A stretch of DNA of 5,365 nucleotides, from the NCBI GenBank assembly GCA_025350885.1, contig JANXXA010000361.1:1-5365 (forward strand), written 5' to 3'. Numbering within the stretch: the stretch's first letter is position 1; each line of letters starts with the position of its first letter. This stretch comes from Phenylobacterium sp. Its GTDB lineage: Bacteria; Pseudomonadota; Alphaproteobacteria; Caulobacterales; Caulobacteraceae. Below, in pieces: positions 1 through 5,365 of this stretch. The position numbers and the translations under genes were made by a program. The notes under the pieces were generated by a model. The model had not been told where the DNA came from. It was given only the letters and a program-made list of their open reading frames with translations, and did not search any database.

Positions 1-624
1 CGTGGCGGGACACAGGATGTCGTGATGGCTGGTGAAGCGGTCGGCGACACCGTCGCGGGTGAGCGCCGCGATCCGCTCAGCGTGTCCGTTGACCACCGGC
101 CGGGGCCAGCCGTCGAAGGCGCCCTGAAGCTGGCTCAACACCCACTTGCCGTGTTCGGACAGGCCGATGGCCAGGAAGGCGACGTCGTGGTCGGGCAGCT
201 CCGCCGCAGACGGCAGGCCCCCGTCGATATAGCAGGTGGTCAGCTCGATGTTGGAGCCTTCCAGCAGGAAGTCGATGGGGGTGTTGGTCATCAGGTCGCC
301 GGCGATGGCGAAGGCCAGGACCCGCAGGCCCCGCCCCGAGCCGTGGGACGTGCGATACAGGCGACAGGTGGCGAGCGCGGCGGCCTGCAGCTCCAGCCCC
401 TTGTCCCGCTCGCCGCGCATCTGCAGCAGGGTGGACAGATCCAGCATGGCGCCGGCGTCGACGGGGTCGGCGGCGAGCCGGGCGACCAACGCATCCCAGA
501 CCTGGGCAACGCCCTGCCCCTCGAAGCAGCGGCGACCGAGAAAAGCCAGGCCCAGGCTAGGCGCCGGGTTGGCCGGGCGGCGAGCGGAAAAATCCGGGGT
601 GGAGGCGGGCGTGGCGTCGGGCAT
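1..624 (-). CDS. Partial protein of uncertain function; possible TPR/ATP-grasp family, N-terminal 208 residues
   Basis: An open frame runs from an ATG at 624 to the left edge without a stop, so the C-terminal part is missing. An AAGGAA Shine-Dalgarno sequence sits 4 bases before the ATG, the best one in the window, which fixes the start. Residues 1-25 are Pro/Ala-rich and probably disordered. Residues about 28-90 are predicted helical and resemble one or two TPR-like repeats (LGRRCFEGQGVAQVWDALVA, then ALATCRLYR). From residue about 97 an alternating strand/helix pattern starts with LRVLAFAIAGDLMTNTPIDF, followed by DHDVAFLAIGLSEHG and a WPRPVVN segment. From memory, this layout (short helical domain, 'MTNTP' segment, 'PRPVVN' with nearby 'RIAALTRDGVA') resembles alphaproteobacterial proteins annotated as TPR-containing or RimK/glutathione-synthase-like ATP-grasp proteins. 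The ATP-binding part would lie outside the window, so this is unproven. It has no signal peptide or membrane segment. It lies downstream of zapE in the same direction but behind a 111-base gap, so it may have its own promoter. Confidence 0.8.
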   Translation of the reverse strand, partial: MPDATPASTPDFSARRPANPAPSLGLAFLGRRCFEGQGVAQVWDALVARLAADPVDAGAMLDLSTLLQMRGERDKGLELQAAALATCRLYRTSHGSGRGLRVLAFAIAGDLMTNTPIDFLLEGSNIELTTCYIDGGLPSAAELPDHDVAFLAIGLSEHGKWVLSQLQGAFDGWPRPVVNGHAERIAALTRDGVADRFTSHHDILCPAT

Positions 625-628
625 CGGT

Positions 629-634
629 TTCCTT
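629..634 (-). promoter_or_regulatory. Ribosome binding site of the left-edge gene
   Basis: AAGGAA on the minus strand lies 4 bases before the ATG at 624. It is the clearest Shine-Dalgarno match in the window and supports this start over internal ATGs such as the one at residue 61. Confidence 0.6.
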
Positions 635-683
635 GCGGCGAGGTGAACGCCAAGGCGGACGGTCAGGCGACCGCCGCGTCCAC

Positions 684-713
684 AGAATACCGGTATGGTT
701 GTAGGTTGGTTAA
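684..713 (-). promoter_or_regulatory. Possible weak sigma-70-type promoter for the left-edge gene
   Basis: On the minus strand TTAACC (713-708, 4 of 6 matches to TTGACA) and TATTCT (689-684, 4 of 6 to TATAAT) are 18 bases apart. They lie in the 111-base gap between the zapE stop (736) and the left-edge gene start (624), and this gap is the most AT-rich stretch nearby. The match is modest and could be chance. The -10 region overlaps the ATACCGGTAT dyad (687-696) and the -35 region lies inside GGTTAACC (708-715). That is the arrangement expected if a repressor or activator acts there. No terminator-like hairpin with a T-tract was seen after zapE, so read-through from zapE is also possible. No GANTC methylation site and no paired TTAA (CtrA-type) motif is present in the gap. 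Confidence 0.3.
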
Positions 714-735
714 CCACGCCCGCAGCGGAGCCCGG

Positions 736-1887
736 TCAGCCGGCCTCGCTCAGCCAGTCGGCCGAGCGCATTTCTTCCAGCCGCGAGGCTGTGCGCTCGA
801 ATTCGAAGGCGCCGTCGCCGGCCGGGTAAAGGTCCGCAGGCGGACCCTCGGCCAGGACGATCAGCCGGGTGCGCGCCTCGTAGAGGGCGTCGATCAGGAT
901 GACCAAGCGGCGCGCCTCCTCGCGGCGGCCGGCCGTCAGTCTGGGCAGATCCTCGAGGAACACCGTGTGAAACCGGGCGGCCAGCGCCAGATAGTCGTTC
1001 GGGCCGAGCGCCACCGAGCACAGGCTGGCGAAACTGGCGCGGACCAGGCCGCCTGCGGCGTGCGGCAGGTGGATCGCGCGGCCGAGCACCTCCAGCGTGG
1101 CTCCATCTTCATCCTCGGCCCCCAGCAGATCGCGCCAGAGCGCCTGGAAGGACCGGCGGTTGTCGGGGTCGGCCGGCGAAAACCACGTCCCCGCGGCGCG
1201 CAGCCGATCCAGCCGATAGTCGTGGCCGCCCGCCACCGCCGCCACTTCGAGCCGGGCCTTCAGGAGGTCGATGAAGGGCAGGAACAGCTGGCGGTTGAGG
1301 CCGTCGCGGTAGAGGTCGTCCGGCGCCCGGTTGGAGGTCGCCACCAGGGTCACGCCACGGGCGAACAGCGCCTCGAACAGCCTGCCTAAGATCATCGCGT
1401 CGGCGATGTCGGTGACCTGGAACTCGTCGAAACACAGCAGGCGTGACGCCTCGGCGACCACATCAGCGACAGGGGCGATGGGGTCGTCGCCGCCCCAGGA
1501 TCGACCAAAGGTCGATCCGAAAGCAGGAACGTGCTGGCCGAATTTCGCCTTTCGCTCAGCGGCGTCGCTGGAGCGCCAGGCGCCGATCAACCGGTGGATC
1601 TCGCCCATGAACACGTGGAAATGGGTCCGGCGCGCGGCGGGGCCGGTCGAGGTCACGAACAGGTCCATCAGCATCGACTTGCCGCGACCCACAGGCCCCC
1701 AGAGGTAGACGCCGCGCTGTGGTTCCGGCTTGCGGAACAGCGCGGTCAGGCGGCCCTGCGGCGGCGCGGCGGAGAGGTCGGCTTCCAGTCGCAACAGCGC
1801 CGCGAGGCCGGCGGCCTGGGCCGAGTCGGGCCGGATTTCCCCTGTGGCGAGGCGGGCGTCGTAGGCGGCTTGCAGAGCGGACGCCAT
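736..1887 (-). CDS. zapE: ZapE / AFG1-like cell-division ATPase
   Basis: ZapE is a cytoplasmic P-loop ATPase of the AFG1 family that associates with the Z-ring; in E. coli it is needed for division under stress. At 383 residues this copy has the usual family length. The Walker A motif is GPVGRGKS (64-71) in the family context YLWGPVGRGKS. Walker B is LLCFDEF (150-156, with D154 and E155), followed by the strongly family-specific QVTDIADAMILGRLFEALF. The VATSN sensor (182-186) precedes the RAPDDLYRDGLNR segment. The C-terminal half continues to LIDALYEARTRLIVLAE (331-347), also typical. The ATG at 1887 has only a weak ribosome site, but it lies 9 bases after the upstream TAG, which suggests translational coupling to that gene. 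Residues about 104-135, between the HVFMGEIHRL helix and GGDDPIAPVADV, appear longer than in most ZapE proteins. They contain FGSTFGRSW, encoded by a perfect inverted repeat (see the repeat at 1498-1518). Walker and sensor residues are intact, so the gene should be functional. Confidence 0.95.
   Translation of the reverse strand: MASALQAAYDARLATGEIRPDSAQAAGLAALLRLEADLSAAPPQGRLTALFRKPEPQRGVYLWGPVGRGKSMLMDLFVTSTGPAARRTHFHVFMGEIHRLIGAWRSSDAAERKAKFGQHVPAFGSTFGRSWGGDDPIAPVADVVAEASRLLCFDEFQVTDIADAMILGRLFEALFARGVTLVATSNRAPDDLYRDGLNRQLFLPFIDLLKARLEVAAVAGGHDYRLDRLRAAGTWFSPADPDNRRSFQALWRDLLGAEDEDGATLEVLGRAIHLPHAAGGLVRASFASLCSVALGPNDYLALAARFHTVFLEDLPRLTAGRREEARRLVILIDALYEARTRLIVLAEGPPADLYPAGDGAFEFERTASRLEEMRSADWLSEAG
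1498..1518. repeat. Perfect 21-bp inverted repeat inside zapE
   Basis: Plus strand: GGATCGACC, a 3-base AAA loop, then GGTCGATCC. The two 9-base arms are exact reverse complements. The 21 bases equal codons 124-130 of zapE exactly (G-S-T-F-G-R-S), so the dyad is in codon register with both ends on codon boundaries. Pairing stops sharply outside the arms. It sits in the apparent lineage-specific insert just before the GGDDPIAPV segment. It could be a palindromic mini-element inserted in the coding region, or a chance dyad in GC-rich sequence. I saw no second copy in this window. Confidence 0.75.
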
Positions 1888-1896
1888 GCGCCGGAG

Positions 1897-2532
1897 CTAG
1901 ACCCCAAGATCCTTGAGCACACGGGCCTGGGCCTGGCGCGTCGTGCAGGCGCAGGCGCGCATCTCGCCCTTGTCGTTCCACCAGACCAGCGTCGGGTAGG
2001 CCAGCGTGAACCCGTTATCCTTGAGCATCGGCCCGAGCCTGTCGATCAGGCCGCGACCGGCCTCGACCACCGCCGTCCGCGCCATGTCGCCATCGGCGCG
2101 CGCGATGCCCGGTGCGGCCCAGGCCGTCGCGGGGACAGCCTGCCAGCGCGTCAGCAGGCTCCAGTCGCGGCTGAGCCAGAGCTGGGCGACGGTGGCCCGT
2201 TCCAAAGGCGTCGATTGCGCCTGACCGTTGAGATCGGGCCGGGCGATCATGATGACGCGGGTGTCGACGCCCTTCTTCCGCAGGCTGGGGAGATCGTCAG
2301 CGACGAACCGCTCGGCTTCCGGGGCGGCGCGGTAGGTGATCATATAGAGCTTCTTGCCCGGCAGGCCGGGGGCCACCCATCCTGACGATTGCAGGAGGGC
2401 GGCGATCTCCTGCTGGTGGCGGGTGATCAGCGTCGGGCGCCAGCGGACCTCGAAGGTCCCGTAGGCCCAGCCCGTCGCGGCCGCGAGCGCCAACACCAGA
2501 AACAGGCTTGCCCAGAGGCGGAAGGCCCTCAT
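1897..2532 (-). CDS. Membrane-anchored protein with probable thioredoxin-like fold and no CXXC
   Basis: The product has 211 residues. Residues 5-24 form a hydrophobic segment (LWASLFLVLALAAATGWAYG) after a short basic N-terminus, without a clear AXA cleavage site. This suggests a signal anchor with the rest in the periplasm. The stretch KKLYMITYRAAPEAERFVADDLPSLRKKGVDTRVIMIAR (60-98) has the strand-helix-strand layout of a DsbC/DsbG-like thioredoxin fold. However, the place where FxxPxCxxC would stand reads ITYRAAPEA, without cysteines. YPTLVWWNDKGE (179-190) looks like the cis-proline loop (P180) and the following hairpin. A CAC motif (C194, C196) follows at the end, and these are the only cysteines. 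It may be a redox-inactive or rewired thioredoxin-like protein, or a chaperone. I do not recognise a named family. The ATG at 2532 is 2 bases after the mmsA stop and the TAG is 9 bases before zapE, so it sits in the middle of a likely three-gene operon. The fold is inferred, not proven. Confidence 0.85.
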   Translation of the reverse strand: MRAFRLWASLFLVLALAAATGWAYGTFEVRWRPTLITRHQQEIAALLQSSGWVAPGLPGKKLYMITYRAAPEAERFVADDLPSLRKKGVDTRVIMIARPDLNGQAQSTPLERATVAQLWLSRDWSLLTRWQAVPATAWAAPGIARADGDMARTAVVEAGRGLIDRLGPMLKDNGFTLAYPTLVWWNDKGEMRACACTTRQAQARVLKDLGV

Positions 2533-2534
2533 CG

Positions 2535-4031
2535 TCAGCCCATCGTCGGGATGATGAAGGCTGAATCTTCAGTGGCTCCATCGGGCCAGCGGGCGGTGAT
2601 GGTCTTGACCTTGGTGTAGAAGCGAACGCCTTCCATGCCGTGCTGGTTGGCGTCGCCGAACGCCGAGCGCTTCCAGCCGCCGAAGGAGTGGTAGGCCACC
2701 GGCACCGGGATCGGCACATTGATCCCGACCATACCGACGTTGACCCGGGCGGCGAACTCGCGCGCGGCGCGACCGTTGCGGGTGAAGATGGCCACGCCGT
2801 TGCCGTACTGATGCTGGCTGGGCAGGGCCAGCGCCTCCTCGAAGCTCTCGGCGCGGACGATCTGCAGCACGGGGCCGAAGATCTCCTCCTGATAGGTGCG
2901 CATGTCGGGCTTCACCTGGTCGAACATCGAGGGGCCGATGAAGAACCCCTGCTCGTAGCCCTGCAAGGCGAAGTCGCGGCCATCGACGACCAGTTCGGCG
3001 CCCTCTTCGACACCCAGCTGGATGTAGTCGGAGATCTTGCGGCGGTGAGCGGCGGAGACCACCGGGCCGTACTGCGCCGCGGCGTCGGTGGAGATGCCGA
3101 CCTTCAGGGTCTCGATCTCGGCCAGCATCTTCTCGCGGAAGGCATTGGCCGTCCTGGCGCCCACCGGCACCACCACCGGCAGCGCCATGCAGCGCTCACC
3201 GGCCGAGCCGAAGGCCGCGCCGGAGATATCCTTCACCGCCTGGTCGATATCGGCATCGGGCATGACGATGCCGTGGTTCTTGGCCCCGCCCATGGCCTGG
3301 ACGCGCTTGCCGGCCGCCGTGCCGCGCGAATAGACGTAATGGGCGATATCCGACGAGCCCACGAAGCTGACAGCCCGGATATCCGGGTGGTCGAGGATGG
3401 CGTCCACCGAGACCTTGTCGCCATGGACCACGTTCAGCACGCCCTTGGGCGCGCCGGCCTCCATCATCAGCTCGGCCAGGCGGACCGGGACCGAGGGGTC
3501 CTTCTCCGAGGGCTTGAGGATGAAGCTGTTGCCCACCGCGATGGAGATGCCGAACATCCACATCGGGATCATCGCCGGGAAGTTGAACGGGGTGATGCCC
3601 GCACAGACGCCCAGGGGCTGGCGCATGGAATAGACGTCGATCCCGGGGCCGGCGCCTTCGGTATATTCGCCCTTCAACGCATGCGGGATGCCGCAGGCGA
3701 ATTCGATGACTTCAAGTCCGCGCTGGATGTCGCCTTTGCTGTCGGCGACGACCTTGCCGTGCTCGGACGACAGGAGTTCAGCGAGTTCGTTCATATTCGC
3801 TTCGATCAGACGCTTGAAGTCGAACATCACCCGCGCGCGCCGTTGCGGATTGACCAGCGCCCAGACCTGCTGCGCCCGGACCGCCGAAGCGACCGCGGCG
3901 TCCAGTTCGCCAACATTGGCCAGCGCCACGCGGGCCTGCACCTCGCCGGTGTTGGGATTGAAGATGTCGCCGAAGCGGCCCGAGGTTCCGGCGACCGAGA
4001 CGCCGTCGATGAAGTGGGTGATCTGACGCAT
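2535..4031 (-). CDS. mmsA: Methylmalonate-semialdehyde dehydrogenase (CoA-acylating)
   Basis: This enzyme converts methylmalonate semialdehyde, NAD+ and CoA to propionyl-CoA, NADH and CO2 in valine catabolism; it also converts malonate semialdehyde to acetyl-CoA in myo-inositol or beta-alanine breakdown. The 498-residue length is standard. The start HFIDG (6-10) is typical of the family. TPFNFPAMIPMWM (147-159) carries the oxyanion Asn (N150). KPSE (173-176) and FVGSS (223-227) form the NAD site. The catalytic cysteine is C281 in GERCMAL, and EEIFGPV (382-388) is the second conserved ALDH motif. The usual ALDH general-base Glu is replaced by Asn in GGAKNH (248-253), which is the hallmark of this CoA-dependent family and separates it from hydrolytic aldehyde dehydrogenases. 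The C-terminal SFGGWKRSAFGDANQHG is also characteristic. It is the first gene of the minus-strand operon and diverges from the acyltransferase gene. No strong Shine-Dalgarno precedes the ATG, so leaderless or weakly initiated translation is possible. Other genes of valine breakdown are not in the window. Confidence 0.95.
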   Translation of the reverse strand: MRQITHFIDGVSVAGTSGRFGDIFNPNTGEVQARVALANVGELDAAVASAVRAQQVWALVNPQRRARVMFDFKRLIEANMNELAELLSSEHGKVVADSKGDIQRGLEVIEFACGIPHALKGEYTEGAGPGIDVYSMRQPLGVCAGITPFNFPAMIPMWMFGISIAVGNSFILKPSEKDPSVPVRLAELMMEAGAPKGVLNVVHGDKVSVDAILDHPDIRAVSFVGSSDIAHYVYSRGTAAGKRVQAMGGAKNHGIVMPDADIDQAVKDISGAAFGSAGERCMALPVVVPVGARTANAFREKMLAEIETLKVGISTDAAAQYGPVVSAAHRRKISDYIQLGVEEGAELVVDGRDFALQGYEQGFFIGPSMFDQVKPDMRTYQEEIFGPVLQIVRAESFEEALALPSQHQYGNGVAIFTRNGRAAREFAARVNVGMVGINVPIPVPVAYHSFGGWKRSAFGDANQHGMEGVRFYTKVKTITARWPDGATEDSAFIIPTMG

Positions 4032-4107
4032 GTGCGGGGATTTAGACCTTTGGCGGACGCTCGCCTAGCGCTTGCTCAAGGATGACCCCCGAGCGCATCT
4101 TCCGGCC
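4032..4107. promoter_or_regulatory. Divergent 76-base intergenic region between mmsA and the acyltransferase gene
   Basis: The mmsA operon and the acyltransferase-tsaE pair point away from each other here, so promoters for both directions must lie in this gap or reach into the coding starts. I found no convincing -35/-10 pair on either strand, no GANTC site, and no strong ribosome site for either gene. The role is inferred from layout only. Confidence 0.4.
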
Positions 4108-4980
4108 ATGTCGATTGCTTCGCCCGTCCAGACGTTCGACCCGGCGCGGACCCGCGACCATATCGTCGACCGGCTGATCGCCGAGCGCGCGCCCAGGCTG
4201 GCGGCGAGCGCTGTCTGGCCCGTGTTGCGGCCGCTGCTCTACGGCGTGCTCGACTACGATAAGGCGCGGCGGATGGCAGATGCGATCGCCTCGCTGCCCG
4301 GCCGCGCGGCCATCGACCACGTGTCGAACCTGCTGGGTGTCAAGGTAACCGCCACGGGCCTGGAGCGCATTCCGCGCGAGGGGCGACTGATCGTGGTCTG
4401 CAACCACCCCACCGGGATCGCCGACGGGATCGCGGTCTTTGATGCGTTGAAAACCCTGCGGCCGGACCTGTGTTTCTACGCCAATTCCGACGCGCACCGG
4501 ATTTCGCCGCGCCTGACCGACCTGCTGATCCCCGTGGAGTGGGTGGAGGCCAAGCGCACCCGCGAGCGCACCCGCGCCACCCTGCTGCTGACCCGAGAGG
4601 CGCTGGAGGCCGAGCGTTGCCTGATCATTTTCCCGTCCGGTCGCCTGGCGCGACGCCAGCCGGACGGCCGGCTTGCCGACCCGCCCTGGGCGCCTTCGGC
4701 GGTGTCGCTGGCGCGCAAGTACGCCACCGCCATCGTGCCGGTCCACGTGGCCGGGCCCTGGTCGCGGCTGTTTCACCTGTTCGACCGGGTCTCCGGCGAG
4801 TTGCGCGACATCACCCTGTTCCACGAGCTGCTCAACAAACAGGGGCGATCCTTCGCCCTGACCGTGGGCCGGCCGATCGGTTTCGAGGCGCTGGAAGGCG
4901 AACCGGCTGACGCCATCGCCCGCCTCAAAGCCTTTGTGGAAAACGACCTGGCCGCCGATCCCGACCGGGCGTTCGCATGA
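4108..4980 (+). CDS. PlsC/LPLAT-family acyltransferase (lysophospholipid acyltransferase-like)
   Basis: The product has 290 residues and is probably a membrane-associated acyl transferase acting on a lysophospholipid, ornithine lipid precursor or related acceptor; the substrate cannot be told from sequence. The block VVCNHPTGIADG (96-107) is the catalytic His/Asp motif, with H100 and D106. The spacing is H-X5-D instead of the classical H-X4-D of PlsC, as in the 'NHPxGxxDG' subgroup of LPLAT proteins. The second motif reads FPSGRLARR (175-183), with Ser replacing the Glu of FPEGTRS. FYANSDAHRISPRLTDLLIPVEW (123-145) and WAPSAVSLARKYATAIVPVHVAGPWSRLFHLF (194-225) match that subgroup. An in-frame TTG at 4072 would add 12 residues, but neither start has a good Shine-Dalgarno. 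The ATG at 4108 was chosen because MSIASPVQTFDP is a more natural N-terminus. The stop overlaps the tsaE start (ATGA), so the two are co-translated. The family is confident, the exact reaction is not. Confidence 0.88.
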   Translation: MSIASPVQTFDPARTRDHIVDRLIAERAPRLAASAVWPVLRPLLYGVLDYDKARRMADAIASLPGRAAIDHVSNLLGVKVTATGLERIPREGRLIVVCNHPTGIADGIAVFDALKTLRPDLCFYANSDAHRISPRLTDLLIPVEWVEAKRTRERTRATLLLTREALEAERCLIIFPSGRLARRQPDGRLADPPWAPSAVSLARKYATAIVPVHVAGPWSRLFHLFDRVSGELRDITLFHELLNKQGRSFALTVGRPIGFEALEGEPADAIARLKAFVENDLAADPDRAFA

Positions 4981-5365
4981 TCCTGACCGATGACGCGGCC
5001 ACCGCCCGGCTCGGCGCGGCCATCGGCCGGGTGCTGAAGGTCGGCGAGACGGTGTGCCTCTCCGGCCCGCTGGGCGCCGGCAAGTCGACCCTGGCGCGCG
5101 GCCTGATCCGCAGCCTCACCACGCCCGACGAGGAGGTTCCGTCGCCAACCTTCACCCTCGTCCAGTTCTATGAAGGCCCGCGCCTGGCCATCGCCCACTT
5201 CGACCTCTATCGGCTGTCCGACCCGGACGAGGCCTATGAGATCGGGCTCGACGAGGCGCTGGATGTGGGCGCCGCGGTGATCGAATGGCCTGAGCGCCTG
5301 GAAGGCCGCCTGCCCACAGATCGACTCGATATAGAGATCGCCCCCATGGACAGTAAGAATTGGGG
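4977..5365 (+). CDS. tsaE: TsaE, ATPase of the t6A tRNA-modification complex (partial, 3' end missing)
   Basis: TsaE is a small cytoplasmic P-loop ATPase that works with TsaB and TsaD to attach threonylcarbamoyl to A37 of ANN-decoding tRNAs. The frame runs from the ATG at 4977 to the right edge: 129 codons plus 2 bases, close to the family's usual 150-160 residues, so only the tail is lost. Walker A is GPLGAGKST (30-38). The switch-like VPSPTFTLVQFY (54-65) and HFDLYRL (74-80) with the acidic D76 are signature blocks. IGLDEAL (89-95) and VIEWPERL (101-108, with E103 and W104) complete the family pattern. The start overlaps the acyltransferase stop by 4 bases (ATGA), indicating translational coupling. 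Some alphaproteobacteria carry an aminoglycoside-phosphotransferase-like sugar kinase gene and a nucleotidyltransferase gene next; that is recalled context and outside the window. Confidence 0.95.
   Translation, partial: MILTDDAATARLGAAIGRVLKVGETVCLSGPLGAGKSTLARGLIRSLTTPDEEVPSPTFTLVQFYEGPRLAIAHFDLYRLSDPDEAYEIGLDEALDVGAAVIEWPERLEGRLPTDRLDIEIAPMDSKNW

Noticed and set aside
625..735. CtrA or CcrM cell-cycle sites in the gap
   Set aside because: Only one TTAA is present, with no partner at the required spacing, and no GANTC site occurs in this gap.
716..740. Possible terminator after zapE (CCGCTGCGG-type GC-rich dyad)
   Set aside because: The stem is only about 4 bp with a 1-base loop and there is no T-tract, so it is not a credible terminator.
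22..1389. 455-codon plus-strand open frame opposite the left-edge gene and zapE
   Set aside because: It crosses two clearly coded minus-strand genes and their gap, has a low-complexity Gly/Arg/Gln/Ala-rich translation with no motif, and is the expected antisense artefact of GC-rich codon use.
1531..2385. 284-codon plus-strand open frame spanning the zapE and thioredoxin-like gene junction
   Set aside because: It is antisense to two supported genes, has no ribosome site and no recognisable domain.
2640..4085. 481-codon plus-strand open frame opposite mmsA
   Set aside because: It lies almost entirely antisense to an unmistakable mmsA. The His/Asp/Gly-rich translation resembles no family.
4083..4178. 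Small plus-strand frame starting at ATG 4083 just before the acyltransferase gene, considered as a leader peptide
   Set aside because: AAGG abuts the ATG with no proper spacing, the frame runs into the downstream gene, and the Arg/Pro-rich peptide shows no attenuation pattern.
4042..4824. 260-codon minus-strand open frame opposite the acyltransferase gene
   Set aside because: The plus-strand gene has full LPLAT motifs; the opposite frame is Gln/Arg/Gly-rich without motifs.

Overview
This is a GC-rich window (estimated in the mid-60s percent GC) with six tightly packed protein genes. The content fits an alphaproteobacterium. A ZapE-type ATPase with an 'RKAKFGQ...GDDPI' style insert, weak Shine-Dalgarno sequences and long antisense open frames suggest Caulobacterales (Caulobacter/Phenylobacterium-like). 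The lineage is an inference from protein flavour, not from a marker gene.

Left part, minus strand, read right to left from 4031 to 1. mmsA encodes methylmalonate-semialdehyde dehydrogenase. Two bases after it comes a membrane-anchored protein with a probable thioredoxin-like fold, and 9 bases after that zapE, the AFG1-like cell-division ATPase. These three look like one operon. After a 111-base gap that holds a possible weak promoter and two short perfect dyads, a further minus-strand gene runs off the left edge. Its visible 208 residues look like a helical, TPR-like segment followed by the start of a second domain, possibly of a TPR/ATP-grasp family protein.

Right part, plus strand, 4108 to 5365. 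A PlsC-like (LPLAT-type) acyltransferase overlaps the start of tsaE by 4 bases (ATGA). tsaE encodes the ATPase of the t6A tRNA-modification machinery and is cut by the right edge. The two arms diverge from a 76-base gap.

Most of the content is ordinary housekeeping: valine/inositol catabolism, division, lipid acylation and tRNA modification. No mobile element, CRISPR array, RNA gene or defence system is visible. The feature most worth a second look is a perfect 21-bp inverted repeat lying exactly in codon register inside zapE, in a stretch that appears to be an insertion relative to the usual family. It could be a small palindromic element that inserted into a coding region. The second is the thioredoxin-like protein that lacks CXXC at its expected place but carries a CxC near its C-terminus.
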